Assembly (NCBI GenBank): GCA_905221605.1
Contig: CAJNDS010000369.1
Span: 314,501-378,500, forward strand
Direction of reading: 5' to 3'
DNA length: 64,000 nucleotides
Source of the DNA: Symbiodinium natans
Taxonomy: Eukaryota > Sar > Dinophyceae > Suessiales > Symbiodiniaceae
Positions 12,901 to 22,600 of the stretch are shown in pieces. The stretch's first letter is position 1. Each line of letters starts with the position of its first letter. The notes under the pieces are model-generated. The model was not told the DNA's origin. It did not search any database and saw only the letters and a list, made by a program, of their open reading frames with translations. The translations under genes and the position numbers were made by a program.

Positions 12901-13504
12901 TTATACAGGAGTTGACCTGTGATAGGGTGCCTTCTTAAAGGAATCCCATGAGTGAAGGTGTCTATATAAAAAACAAGCCCCAAAGATTTCAGGAGCTTGC
13001 TGGGTCGTGCTCATTGCCGCCCTTTCCTCCCGTGCCCACTTGCTGCGCAGGTGCTGTTGACAGGGCAGGTGGCGTTTGCGGAGGCCGTGAAAAAGGCGGC
13101 CGCCGGCGAGAAGGCCTGTCAGTGCATAAGACCCTGAAGGCTCTGACATCGCCCTAACTGCAGCCCTACTGAGATTATGAGGATGGCAGTCGAAAGAGGA
13201 GTTACAGAGGTTTTTGGTTGGATTAAAAAGGCTGCATTGGCATTTTGTGACTCTTTGCTCCAGGGTCTACTTCTGCCAAAAAGCACTACATCCTACACTT
13301 CATCCTAATTATACACTACATCCTAGAAACCTAACCGCATACCCAACAACTCTCAATCCCCACACCTCAACACACCTCCCTTCCTTCCAGAGCGCCCCGA
13401 GTGAGGTGGAGCTGAAGCCGCCAGCGTACTTTGCCACGGGCTACGGCGCGTATGGCGCCTACGGCGGCGGCGGTGGGCGCGGGGCTCGAACGCTGAGGGG
13501 TTGA
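3883..13504 (+). CDS. Microbial-type PARG-like protein (TIGR02452/PF10021 family), multi-exon
   Basis: Probable ADP-ribose glycohydrolase-type macrodomain relative, which would remove ADP-ribose from proteins or poly(ADP-ribose). Seen: short exons whose phases join into family motifs in the right order. NAASAYSVGGG (4288-4353) joins VLSGGRHALE (5093-5122) and ESCCITSTLLASLQKAQ (5320-5369), giving the Gly-Gly-Gly plus Glu-Glu catalytic signature. DGCIVSPAVE (7261-7289), NMNPRVSDSPLDAPREFKAY (10536-10618), VKQKFRAIVASAVQLGAE (11221-11274), VLVCPDVGCGVFGNDPQ (11730-11780) and VLLTGQVAFAEAVKK (13051 on) follow; 13391-13504 is a probable Gly/Tyr-rich last exon. The exon or exons between 5369 and 7261 were not found. 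Most donors read GC. Introns carry telomere-type repeats, two foldback elements and one nested gene. Family call fairly firm; exact model is inference. Confidence 0.62.
4288..4353 (+). CDS. PARG-like gene, NAASAY/GGG exon
   Basis: Frame VQKSGRAAVGVNAASAYSVG plus GG. The NAA-x-Y and triple-Gly segment matches the phosphate-binding and catalytic loop of TIGR02452 proteins. It follows CTCCAG and ends in phase 0 at GGC/GCCGGT, a GC donor. An in-frame ATG at 4276 would only matter if this were a first exon. Confidence 0.6.
4936..5036. mobile_element. Foldback (MITE-like) element, copy 1
   Basis: About 101 bp with inverted ends: TTGGGATGTTCCCCCTTTTA at the left and its near reverse complement at the right (AGGGGGAACATCCCAA), plus inner inverted repeats around CTAACAG/CTGTTAG and GGGATT/AATCCC-like blocks. 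Non-coding. It sits in an intron of the PARG-like gene, 57 bp before exon 5093. Confidence 0.7.
5093..5122 (+). CDS. PARG-like gene, 30-nt microexon
   Basis: Ten codons, VLSGGRHALE, between CATGAG and a GC donor (GAG/GCACCC). Joined to its neighbours in phase 0 it completes the GGG...ALEES signature expected of the family; the two adjacent Glu, one from each exon, would be the catalytic pair. Confidence 0.6.
5320..5369 (+). CDS. PARG-like gene exon
   Basis: After GGCAG the phase-0 frame reads ESCCITSTLLASLQKAQ, matching the family segment after the catalytic Glu pair. The donor is probably GTGGGC at 5370. A foldback element starts only 36 bp downstream. Confidence 0.6.
5406..5511. mobile_element. 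Foldback (MITE-like) element, copy 2
   Basis: Same family as the element at 4936: starts TTGGGATGCTCCCCCTTCTA, has the inner AGTCCTGAATAGGGATT and AATCCCTATGAAGGACTGTT arms, and ends GGGGAACATCC. Located 36 bp after exon 5320-5369. Confidence 0.7.
7261..7289 (+). CDS. PARG-like gene, 29-nt microexon
   Basis: After CTGTAG it reads (D)GCIVSPAVE and ends at GAG/GCCAGG, a GC donor. This is the family motif for the strand that normally continues into VFR. A Phe/Arg-containing continuation and the exon between 5369 and 7261 were not identified. Confidence 0.5.
8494..10194 (+). CDS. Cys-ribbon repeat plus PD-(D/E)XK-like nuclease protein, intronless
   Basis: Intact 566-codon ORF. Residues 19-38 form a hydrophobic segment after a second Met (8548), a possible signal or transit start. 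Four 77-residue repeats (231 bp) follow, each with GGQYD-x-x-RMDE-x-WWK and CxxC(G/A)H...CxC; Cys pairs lie at 139/142 and 162/164, 216/219 and 239/241, 293/296 and 316/318, 370/373 and 393/395, suggesting zinc ribbons or treble clefs. The C-terminal part (about 399-515) reads FDFGLN (D435), ILIELDGNIGHF (E446, D448, H453), then RDHFKEQWALRNGKTVVRLL, a pattern of small PD-(D/E)XK/DUF559-like nucleases. DNA binding and cleavage are inferred. It lies in an intron of the PARG-like gene, same strand; a broken paralogue starts near 18.1 kb. Composition is GC-rich and free of TTTAGGG. Confidence 0.75.
   Translation: MPCRLRSALFAERDVKVRMIQGRSWLLCCLLALGLANLRYHPGFLPSPRVSWKPNRFVGRAPQSTALERLRARSCQNKEVEKEGSAKEAGFRWRSEAGRLRALQILGERLGGQYDVSRMDEAWWKAHVKSAFSKLDVTCRRCGHRSRSTSLNNLERGCAPGCFCSGGVPWSSPAGRARCLEIIWERYGGQYDFRRMDEAWWKAHVQGKNSKLDVTCRHCGHRSRSTWVRSLQQGQSPGCFCNGGVPWSSPAGRARCLEIIWERYGGQYDVRRMDEAWWKVHVKSVLSKLDVTCRRCGHRSNSTRLNDLQKGQSPGCFCNGGVPWSSPAGRARCLEIIWERYGGQYDFRRMDETWWKAHVKSAFSKLDVTCRHCAHRSCSTRLSDLQQGHSPGCLCSRKTEGKLMRWLAQNFSQFDVTSQVGGCTSPASNRTLPFDFGLNHDTILIELDGNIGHFGVGWGGSEDDGGVPQRDHFKEQWALRNGKTVVRLLQEDVHGDSWDWKGFLASAVRQTIRNSSPCVITQEAEQYKSGIYRELRGVRCQVGHFQSGRGAPIPYLTRMRCKWDEN
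8755..9690 (+). repeat. Four tandem 231-bp coding repeats
   Basis: The Cys-ribbon units are also near-identical as DNA: the block beginning GGCGGCGTGCCTTGGTCC and the block CAGTACGA(T/C)(T/G)TCAGGC recur at 231-bp steps. Units 2-4 are closer to each other than to unit 1, as expected for recent unequal exchange or slippage. Confidence 0.8.
10536..10618 (+). CDS. PARG-like gene exon
   Basis: Reads VAMFNMNPRVSDSPLDAPRE followed by FKAYCHQ. The DSP-x-DAPR segment is characteristic of the TIGR02452 family. Bounded by CTGAG and a GC donor (CAG/GCCCCA). It lies 342 bp after the stop of the nested Cys-ribbon gene, which therefore sits in the intron between this exon and 7261-7289. Confidence 0.62.
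11221..11274 (+). CDS. PARG-like gene exon
   Basis: After GGGGGAG it reads VKQKFRAIVASAVQLGAE, the helix that precedes the GCGAFGN strand in the family. It ends at GAG/GCGTGC (GC donor) or 6 bp later at a GA donor; both keep phase 0 into VLVCPDVGCG. Confidence 0.6.
11366..11396 (+). mobile_element. Possible single end of the foldback family
   Basis: TTTGGGTGTTCCCCTCCTAA followed by CAGCAACAG resembles the left arm of the elements at 4936 and 27989, but no right arm is visible nearby. Possibly a truncated copy. Confidence 0.3.
11730..11780 (+). CDS. PARG-like gene, GCGVFGN exon
   Basis: Exactly 17 codons, VLVCPDVGCGVFGNDPQ, between GGGAG and a GC donor (CAG/GCCCTG). GCGVFGNDP matches the GCGAFGN substrate-loop motif of microbial-type PARGs. 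Preceded by a CCCTAAA array (11510-11690). Confidence 0.65.
12065..12122. repeat. CCCGAAA heptamer array
   Basis: About eight copies of CCCGAAA, a one-base variant of CCCTAAA, followed directly by standard CCCTAAA units. Local homogenisation of a variant unit. Confidence 0.85.
12340..12820. repeat. Long TTTAGGG array
   Basis: Nearly 500 bp of TTTAGGG with interspersed TTTCGGG, TTTTAGGG and TTCAGGG variants. It lies in the intron between the PARG-like exons at 11730 and 13051. No coding signal. Confidence 0.9.
13051..13113 (+). CDS. PARG-like gene exon
   Basis: After TGCGCAG the phase-0 frame reads VLLTGQVAFAEAVKKAAAGE plus K, ending at a GC donor; the frame also reaches a GT at 13122. It corresponds to the C-terminal region of the fold, where FAE-V resembles the usual vvFA segment. 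Confidence 0.5.
13391..13504 (+). CDS. Probable last exon of PARG-like gene
   Basis: After a CCTTCCAG acceptor the frame reads SAPSEVELKPPAYFATGYGA, then YGAYGGGGGRGARTLRG and TGA. A flexible Gly/Tyr-rich tail is plausible. It lies 277 bp after the previous exon. Assignment to the same gene rests on order and strand only. Confidence 0.45.
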   Translation, partial: SAPSEVELKPPAYFATGYGAYGAYGGGGGRGARTLRG

Positions 13505-14006
13505 ACGGCTTAGTTTGAGCGTTTGGGGTTTGGAGTTTGGGCTTTAGGGGTCTTCGGGCTTTAGTTTGGGGAGATCCGGAAAACCCTGGGCTCCAGACCC
13601 CTCCGCGACTTGAAACTCAGGTTCAGGGGTTTTTGGGAGGGTTTTGGAAGGGTCTTCCTATGCTTCAGGATGCTTCAGGTATCCGCATTCGCTAGCGCAG
13701 GTCATTCGACCTCCAAAGAAGCGACACCCACACCCAAACCCTTCGACCCTATTAGCCCTATAAACCCTACAGCCTAAATCCTCAAACCCTAAATCTAAAT
13801 CCTCAACCCCAAACCCTATACCTCCCAAGAAACGACACACAAACCCTTCATCACCATAAACCCTGTAAGCCTTAAACACCCTCAAATCCCCAAAGCCTCG
13901 AACATGACTAATTACTCTAAACCTCATCCCAAGCCTAGACCGAAAACCCTAAACCCTAACCCCAAACACCTAAACCCTAAACCCCAAAGCTACACCAAAA
14001 ACCGAG

Positions 14007-14035
14007 GAAGCTGGCAAGGCTCGAACGGGCGGCAG
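14007..14035 (+). CDS. Candidate 29-nt microexon, function unknown
   Basis: Bounded by CCGAG and a clean GTGAGG donor; reads EAGKARTGG in one frame. Unique sequence between CCCTAAA (upstream) and TTTAGGG (downstream) arrays, the usual exon setting in this window. Confidence 0.35.
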
Positions 14036-15398
14036 GTGAGGTGGGGCAGGGCTTGGGCAAGAGGTTTCCGGGAAGTTGGGTGGTTAGAGTTTTAGGGTTT
14101 AGGGTTAGGGTTAGGGTAGGTTTAGGGCTTAGTTTAGGGGGTTTGGGGTTACAGGCTTGCTTCTTTACCTTGCTGTTAATCGTCTGTTGTTCTGTTTGTG
14201 GGCGTACATATCTATGTATCTCTGTACAGTAGCCGTTAGGTCTTGTGGTCTTCAAAACCCCTAAACCTAAACCTAAACCCTAAACCTTAAACCCTAAACC
14301 CTAAAACCCTAACCCAAACCCTAAACCTAAACCCTAAACCCTAGACCCTAGACCCTAAACCTAAACCCTAAAACCCTCGGACCCTACCCCTAAAAACCCG
14401 TCATAGGCCGAGATCTCCTGGGCACGGGGTGGGAGCCCTACACCTTGCCAAACCTACAAACCCATAAACCTGTAAACCTGTGAAGCCATAAAACCCTTAG
14501 AAAGCCTTCTAAAGCCCCAAAAAACCCCCTCAAGGGCACCAACGCCCGCGAACCCCTAAAACCTCCGCCCCCCACTCAAACCTAAACCCCCCCTAAAACC
14601 CCTCAAAACCCCTAAACCCTAACCCCTGAAACCCTAAACCTAAACCGTAAAACCCTAAACCCTAAAACCGCTAAAACTCTAAAACAAACCCTAAGCCCCC
14701 CCCCACCTCAACCCTCCGAGGCCGGTGGGAGCCAAACCGACAGTGGTGAGTGGACCACGCCTGGAGCCCCTGCTTTTGGGTTTTGAGGGAGGCTCAACGG
14801 CCCAAAAGGGAGGACCCTCAGGGGCCCAAAAACCCTATCAACCCCAACAAAGCCTGAAGGCCTTCCGAAAGGGGCTTGCAAAAAGAAGGCCACTTAAGGG
14901 CTTGCAGGGCTTTTAGCGAGTTAAGGGTGGCTTGACGTTTGGGGGAGTGGGGTTTTGGGGGTTTTGGTTTTTGACAGGAACTCAGTAGAGCCTTCAAACC
15001 TGGGGTACCAACCCCCAACAGCCCCTCAAGACCAGCCAGGAGCCTAAAACCCTGAACCCCCTAAACCCTCTAGCTAAACCCTAAACCCTACGCCTAAATC
15101 AACCAAAAAAAGGTTACTTTTGTGAGGCGGGGTGGGGTTGTTTGGGATTGGCTTCGGAATGAGTTTGCCTGCTTGTTGTGTGGGATTGTAGGTGGGGGTT
15201 CATGCGATGCCTCGTGGTGTAGGGCTTTAGGGTTTAGTACTACTTTTACCTATTCTACCGAAAGCCTTTAGAGCTTAAATACTCAACTCCTAAGCCATAC
15301 GATAGCCAGAATCTCTATCCATGAGCCCCTCAGCGAACTCGAGCCCGAAAACATAGGGCGGAGGAGTTTTAAAGCATAGACTGTGCTGGTCGGCCGAG

Positions 15399-15433
15399 GT
15401 CGCCCAGCCCTGCGGGCGGCACGCGCCAGGGAG
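15399..15433 (+). CDS. Candidate microexon, function unknown
   Basis: Island after GGCCGAG reading VAQPCGRHAPG, ending at a GC donor (GAG/GCGAGG). The remainder of the ORF here is TTTGGGG repeat. Weak. Confidence 0.28.
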
Positions 15434-15854
15434 GCGAGGGGAGGGACAGATTGGGGCTCGGAGTGGTGCAGTGGTTTGGGAGGGGGGGGGGGGGGGGGGA
15501 GGGTTGGGGTTTGGGGTTTGGGTTTGGGGTTTGGGTTTGTGTGGTTGGGGTTTGGGGTTGGGGTTTGGGGTTTGGGGTTTGGGGTTGGGGTTTGGGGGTT
15601 GGGTTTAGGTGGAGGGTTTTGGGGTTTCCGGGGTTGGAGGTTTGGGTTCTAGGCTACAGGGTGTAAAGGTTTTACAGTTTAGGGTTGGGGAAGCTTTAAA
15701 GGGTTCAGGGTTAGACTTTGGGTTCGGGGTTAGGTTTCAATCCACTCACCCCCTGGCTAGCCCAGGCAGCTGCGGCTATTTAAAGGGTGCCTGTTCCCTG
15801 CGTCGTTCCCTCCATCGTTGGCGGCGAAAGTCATCGAAGACCGCCGGCGCTAAC

Positions 15855-15908
15855 ATGGAGTTCTGGTTTGGCATGAAGTCGCCCGGCTCGGCTCAGCAGC
15901 AGCTGAGG
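15855..15908 (+). CDS. Candidate first exon (MEFWFGMKSPGSAQQQ)
   Basis: ATG followed by EFWFGMKSPGSAQQQL up to a donor inside GGTTTAGG. The 130 bp upstream is unique, GC-balanced sequence that could be 5' leader. Possible start of the gene carrying the orphan exons at 16532, 23375 and 24640; not proven. Confidence 0.35.
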
Positions 15909-16468
15909 GTTTAGGTTTTAGGGCTAGGGCTTAGGGTTGAGGGTTTGGGTTTACGGGTTAGGTTTAGGGACCTAGGATCGTGAGGCGCACTGCGATGGTG
16001 GAGATTGGAGCTCCTCAACCGCGAGATCATGTCCCATGGGCACAGTTTTGGTGCGCGGGGATTGAAGTCTTGTAGGGATAAAGAAGGGCTCCAGGCAACA
16101 TGTAGTCACCATTCCACGCTCTTCATTCATCCGCGTTGCCTTTGTGAACGAACCTCGGACAGGAACTCCGTTCCCTTCTTCCCGGTATGGTGTTGCTTGG
16201 GCCAGTGCACGGGGGACTTGAGGGCTGGCCCTGAACACAGAACCCCAGAAGCTCATGCTGAAAGACCTTATTTCTACGCATTAGCATAAACTAATTACAG
16301 AAACGCACATGCTGAAAAGAACAACTGGGAACTCCCGGCCCAAGCCACAAAGACCTAGCATGACCTTAGAAGCCCAAAACCCAAACCCAAAGCCCAAAAC
16401 CCACAAACCATAAACCAAACCCAACACCCTACCCCTAAACCCTAAAACCTAAACATTGGATTCCGACA

Positions 16469-16531
16469 AGCCCCCCCCCCCCCCCCCCCCACCCCCCCCC
16501 CCCCCCACCACCCCCCCACCCCCCCCCCCAG
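16469..16531 (+). promoter_or_regulatory. Poly-C tract ending in a 3' splice site
   Basis: About 55 C residues broken by a few A, ending CCCAG at 16531. Probably the polypyrimidine tract of the exon at 16532. The length of the C run may be unreliable in an assembly. Confidence 0.5.
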
Positions 16532-16609
16532 GAACCGGAGCCGCAGTTGCGGCAGCATCCGAGGGGCAGGGCCAAGCTGGTGGTGCCTGGCGCCAAGAAA
16601 AATTTTCAG
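16532..16609 (+). CDS. Candidate exon, basic
   Basis: Exactly 26 codons, EPEPQLRQHPRGRAKLVVPG then AKKNFQ, between a 60-nt poly-C/CAG acceptor and a CAG/GTTAGG donor. Good splice signals on both sides, but no family recognised. Confidence 0.5.
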
Positions 16610-17799
16610 GTTAGGGTTTAGGATTTAGGGTTTAGGGTTTTGGGTTTGGGGAGCTTTTGTTGCAGTTTTTGGGTTCAGGACTTGAGTTCGGATTGGGAAT
16701 TGCAGTTTGTTTGCAAAGGCGGAGGGGCGGTGTAGAGGTCTTCATGTGGTTCGTTTAAATCCGACGCCTAACCTAACTGATAGTATGCCTGAACCCCCAA
16801 ACTGCAGAACTACACTATCCGCAAGAAACCTAGAACCAGTACACCACGGAGGCAGAAAGCCACAAAAAGCCCCACGAAGACCTAAACTCTAAGGGCCTTT
16901 CAAGAAAGGAACGAGAAGCCCCACTCCCGCCCCCAAACCCTAGGTAGGCCCTTAAACCCTAAACCCGCAAGCCTGACACCTAGAGCCTCAACTCAGCTGT
17001 TCGAGCCGTTTCCCGTGAAATTACAAATAGATTGATTGTTCAATGGTCTAGTCTTGTCGTGATTTATTCGTATAAGCAGTTGCATGTTGCGTGTTTGCAC
17101 ATCTTTTTGGTTTTTTTTTTGGGGGGGGGGTGGGAGGGCGGCAGTGCTTCAGAGTTCTTGGATTAGGGTGGTCGAGTTAGCAGGCCTGTTGCACAAGGCT
17201 TAGGAGGTTCGAGAAAGGTCCAACCCTTTGCTTCATCTGTGCCTTTATGTGGCTTTTGGCTTAGATTGGCTGACGTCCCCAAGCCTCTTAACCTTTAGGG
17301 CATCGACAGCCTAAGCTCAAACCTTCGACGACCCTGGCCCGCAGCCCCAAAGGCCGCGCCTGAAAACACAAACCTCGAAGCTCAAACCAAAGCCCCTTAA
17401 CGCCAACAAAGGCCCAGAGACGACAGCTCAAGATTCCAAACCCATAAACTCGAAGCCTAGGTGATATAAACACCACAACCCCCTGGACACCCGCCAACAA
17501 AAGCTCATCCCCAAGGGGAGTTAAACCTCCCCCGCCCCCCCCTCGCAGCGAGGCGAGCCAGTCCGGTGTGGGCTGTTGGTGGTGTACGAACGAACCAGCT
17601 CTCTCGGGCTGGATTGGAGTTTAGGGTTTTCGGGTTTAGGGTTTATAGGGTTTGCCTGGTCAGTGCCTGAAGTTTCGGGTTTATATATGGAGCTTCCAGG
17701 GTCATGAAGTTTAGGGTTTGGTTGGGGGTTAGGCCTTGCCGGCCAAGATACTTGGGATCAAAAGGGATCCTCAAATGGGATGATGTGATAAACCCAATG

Positions 17800-17880
17800 C
17801 TGATCTTTTTTTTCTTTTTATATTTTGTTTTTTTGCTTTTTTTTTTTTTTTTTTTTTTTTGTTTTTTTTTTTTTCCTCTT
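17800..17880. repeat. Poly-T tract
   Basis: About 65 bp of almost pure T upstream of the decayed Cys-ribbon copy. On the opposite strand it would be a poly-A tail, but the pseudogene reads on the + strand, so it is not its tail. Confidence 0.7.
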
Positions 17881-18104
17881 CGGGCATAAGGGCCACCAGC
17901 CGAGTCGGGGCTTCATGTCGCCCCAAAGAAGGCCAGGCACCTTTTTGTCAGCAACATGAGCCTGGAAATTTTAAGGGGTAGGTACAGCCTTGCCATGTGG
18001 GACGCCGTTCCTTGCGAAAGCCACTGCCAGCCCAGCTCTCAGCAGAATACGAATGCAAAGAGTGCGATGGTCACGGAAGGTCACCGGCTCTTCTGATGGC
18101 TGAT

Positions 18105-19563
18105 GGGCACCGGCCTGTGGCCAACCTGCAGTGTTATGCAGGGTCTTGCAATTCCATCTGCGGGCTGGAGCCGAACTGATCCGTTGGAGGTGGAACGAGC
18201 GTGGCCCTTGAGCGTTCTTGTGCTGGGGATCCGAGGAAAAAGCCAAGCCGACGAAGATGGGATTGACAAAAGAAAGCCAAGATTCCTGTGGGAGGAGTGA
18301 AGCCTGAAGCGGCGGCTCAGGGCCTGCGGTGCTGGAGAGCGCTTGGTGGCCAGGACGGATGTCAAGGGCAGCTCCGTCATGGGATGAGGCATGGTGGAAA
18401 GCCACCGTGAAAGATCAGAAGTCGACCGCGAAGCTGGAAGTTCACGGTTGTCGCACTGCGGCCACCGCTCCCGCAGCCACGGGGTGATGCAGGCAGGCAG
18501 CAAGGCACAGCCGGCTGGTTTCTGCAATGGCGGCGTGTCTGTCCAGTCCGGCAGGGCGTGTCGATGTCTGGAGATGATATGGTGGCGCTATGGTGGCCGT
18601 ACGATGTCAGGCGCATCGACGAGGCCTGGTGGAAAGACCAGTGAAAAGTGCTTCCGAGCTGGATGTCAGTGTCGCCGCTGGGCCATCGCTCCTAACAGCA
18701 CTGAGACTGAACGAATGCGGGAAAGGCTGTGCTCCTGCGGTTCTGCAATGGGGCCGTGGGCCTTGGTTTCCGCCCGGAGGGCGTGCTCGATGTTGAGGAT
18801 GATCGGGAGGATTGGTTGGCCCATACGTGTCAGGCGCATGGACGAGGCCTGGTGGAAAGCCCACTGAAGGCAGGACTCGAAGCTGGATGTGAGTGTCGCC
18901 CTGCGGCCAATGCGCTCCCGAAGGCCGTCTTCCTGGCACGCAGCGAGGACCGATGTGCTGTTTATGTGCAACAGGACGAAGGACAGGATGATGCGGTTGG
19001 TTGGCAAGACGCGTCGGAAAGGTAGTGAGACACTAGCGTGATGGAACGGGAAGACGCCCAAGCGTCGTTCTTTCTTCGGCACGACGCCACACGGTTTAAC
19101 AAACTAATGAGGTCGAGCGGTATACGGGGAGGTGCCCAGAGGGGCATTTCTAAGATATCGACTGCACGAGATGCCTTGCCTTCGATGTGGCCATCAACAC
19201 GAGCCATTCTCATCGAGCTGCGATGGGAACATTGGGCATTTGGAGTCGGGGTGGGCGTGGATTTTTGAAGATGCACAAAGGCGTGCGCAAAGAGGACCAC
19301 TTTAAGGAGCGGGGGCGCTGCGGAAGGGCAAGATGGTTCGGTGCTTCAAGAAAGAGGTGTACCTCGACTCTGGACGGAACGGTTTCTGGCGGGCCGGCCG
19401 TCCGGCAACAATTAGGATTCATGCCCGTGTGTGACACGAGGAGGCAGTGCAGTTGAAGTATAAGAGGGAAAGTCTACCGCGAGCTGCGCGGCGTGCGCTG
19501 CAGGTTGGCCACTTCCAATCGAGTCGCGGGGCTCCGATCCCGTATATGACAAGGGCATGTCAT
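18105..19563 (+). pseudogene. Frameshifted paralogue of the Cys-ribbon nuclease gene
   Basis: Collinear with 8590-10165: GGGCTGGAGCCGAAC, the GGAGGAGTGAAGCC block, GGTGGAAAG/WWK blocks, Cys-ribbon blocks near 18460, 18675 and 18895, the ATTCTCATCGAGCTG nuclease core near 19207, and the end block GCCACTTCCAATCG near 19508. Three ribbon units are recognisable instead of four. Single-base losses recur every few tens of bases, so no long ORF survives (longest pieces 60-160 codons). Either an old decayed copy or a copy with many assembly indels. The 5' end is blurred between about 17990 and 18110. Confidence 0.75.
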
Positions 19564-19679
19564 CAAAATCTTGAAGGCCCAGGTAGAGGGGTGATCGAAC
19601 CCGATCCGAAGGCCGTGGACGTTCAACATGAACCATTGCGTCGCAGCACCTAGGTAAGTATTCTCTCCCCCCCCTCCCC

Positions 19680-22600
19680 CCCAAAAAAGGTACTAAAAAC
19701 TCCGCAGACCGCTGAAACCTTCATAAAGCCCACCAAAGCCCACGGATCCCCCCGAACGCCCTTCAGAAGCCCTTAACCCTAACCCCTATAACCACTAAAA
19801 CCCAAAAACCCCCCAAAAACCCTGAAACCCTAAAACCCTAAACCCTCTAAACCCCTAAACCCTAAGCCGTGGCGTCCCACCGCGGCCCCGGCGGCAGCGC
19901 CCGCGAGGTAGCGGTGGGGCGTCGGGGGGAGGTCTTGGCTCGAGCTACGCCTCGGCGACCTTTAGAACCCAAAACCTAGGTTGTGGGGTCTAGGCCGTAT
20001 TCACGGTGCAGTTGGGGGGTTTTTTCAAGCCGACCTCTGGGATCTAGTGATGCAGATTGGCGGGAGGAGGGTCTTTTGGCCTCGGTTTCCAGGGATGCCT
20101 CCAGAGGCACCCGCAGCGTGCAAGGTGTGACTTGTCCGGGTATGGTCTCATAATTAAGTCCTTGCCCCCATTGAGAGAATGGCCGTTGCCTTCCAGTTAA
20201 GAGGAGGCGAGTAGCAGTTTCGCTGTGCCCGAATGGCCCATATACGGAGACCGGAGAGGGATGCACAACCGAGGCCTCTGCGGCGCGCCCGCGTTTGCTG
20301 CATCGCCGGCTCCGGTCGCTGTCCGGGCCCTCAAACCTCTGCAAAACCCGACCTGGCTGGGTGTTTTCCGTAAGCATCATACCACGACACCAACACCATG
20401 AAGCTTGAAGCTTCAAAATAAACACCCTGAAACGCCAGGAGTGTAGAGGAAGTCGGCTCTCCTAAAGCGGTCTTGGTGGCAGGACTGTTGGTCCCCAAAA
20501 TCCAAACAACCCTCCCAAAAACAAAAAAACCTGCGTCAAAAACCACCCAAAGCCCCCAACCCTCTGCCCCCTTAAACCACCCCCCTCCAAACCAGCACCG
20601 CCGGACCAAAAACCAGCCGAGGCCGTCGCCGGCTGCAGCCAGCAGCGGAGCCGCGTTGGCTGTGGGAAGTCGGGGGCGATTGAGGGGCTTGCACCATAAA
20701 CCCTAAACCCTCAGCAAACCCTACATCTAAAAACCCTAAACCTAAACTCTGAAAGGGTTTCGGCTCCTTCGTCGGGTTCCGTTTGGTGTGGTCTGGAGGA
20801 TGAGCGCTTAGAGGTAATGGTGGGGATTTTTGGGTTTGAGGTTGGCATTTCGTGGTCGCAGGGGACTTAACGCCGGTTTCCTTGCATGGGCTTCTTGTGC
20901 TTGTCCTCCAAACTCTTCCCTGCCCGCGCTAAACGACTGCATGGAACCTCCTACGCCCTCAGCCCATAAACACCTAAAGCCTAACCCCAAAGCCCCAAAC
21001 CCCCAAACCCTATACCCTTGCCCGAAGCAAAGGCGAGCGGCCTCCAACCTGGAGGGTCCCGGCCGGCGCAGGGGGGGCGGTTGCGGAATGGGATTGTCGT
21101 TGGGGCGGGTTCGGGGGTTTGCAGGTCGGGTTCGAGGGGACCTATAACCCTAAGCCCTAACGCCAACCCAAAAACTTAGTACACCCGAAACCCTAAAACC
21201 CTAAACCCAAAACCCAAACCCTAAACTTGGCAGGGCCTATCGGGTTGTGGGGCGGGGGGCGTTTGATGGGAGTTTTGGCAGGGGGTGTTGTTGGTCTTCA
21301 GAGACAATGGGCTATCAGAATGCAGCCGTGAGAATCCGCAACACAGGGGGGAGGGGGGGGGTTTAGGGCAACGTCACTTTGTTTCTCACGCTTTTGGTAC
21401 AACCCACTTAGGGCCAACGAAAAAAAAAACACAGAGATGAACGCGAAGGCAGCCTCTGGGCTTCAATTTCGCGTACAAGAAAGTCCAGAGGGCATACCCG
21501 AAACCCTAAAACCTCCCAAAGGCCTCGACCCGGATCCCGCCATGCTGCTCCTCAGGCGCGGGATCGGTCAATGTGAGGGCCGACAGTGTCGACCAAGTCT
21601 TAGGAACTAGGACCCTTTCAGTCTGAAGCAGATTGAACCCGCGATACCGAATATAACCTAATGTTAGTGTGACTACTTTCTACCACAATGTTCTTAGAAT
21701 GAATCTAAGTACTGGTTACTCGACCTAAACACAAAACCCTTGAAGTAGGAGGTCTAGATCTCTCTTGCCCTAAGTTACGAGAATCACAGTCGGACAAGCC
21801 CTGAAGCCCGGGGCCGACTTCGAAACAATCCCTTAAAACTAATATGTACTTACAGCCCCCAAAAGGGAAGACAACAATCCTTTTTTTTACAAGGTAGAAG
21901 ATTGTTTTGTATTGCTTTTGGGGTTCTATAGCAACTAGCCAGAAACAGGTTGACAGGTAGAAAACATACAGTGGCACGAGCACGCTGGAGTACAAAGCAG
22001 TACAAAGCATGCCATGGGACTACTAATCAGAGGGTTTGATCCAAAAAGCAGAGAGTCAAGGTCCACTCTACAAACAGACAAGAACATAGAAAGGTCGTCA
22101 CAATAAAGATGCTCGTCATGCTATACCAAGCCTGACCCGAATTCATCATATAGAAGAAAGAGGTAAGTAAATCCTGCGAAACACCTTTAGTATTTCAGCC
22201 CAAAATCAGCACAGCCAACCTGGGGAGCACTGGGGCGTCGGGAATGGTGTCCACAACATCCACCCCACTTCAAGGGGGGGGCGGGGGGCTTGCAGTGTTT
22301 ACGCGCGCGCGGCGCCCTCCGAATCCGCCAGCTCTTTGTTGTGTGATAGCATGGGGCCAGGCCTGCCGAAATGTGGGGGGGGGAGGAAGCAGAAGGCAAA
22401 CACCACACCACGTGTTAAAGCTGGGGAGGCTTAGATCCAAAGGGTCAAGTAAGCTAGGCTTTTGACACCTCAACAGTGGCTTCGCACCCCGCCGGCGGCT
22501 CACGTCTGGGCACAACCAGTTTTTTTTTTTTATTTTTTTTTTTTTTTTTTTTTGGGTTTTGCAAGGAGAGCACTGCAACGCAGCTGTCGCCGTGTTTATA

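Noticed and set aside
15383-15666. Gly/Trp/Phe-rich ORFs
   Set aside because: They translate TTTGGGG/TTTGGGGTTGGGG repeats; only the first 35 bases look like possible exon.
22270-22578. Minus-strand ORFs at 22187-22578 with Lys and Pro runs
   Set aside because: They cover a poly-T tract and G/C runs; no domain, and codon pattern looks random.
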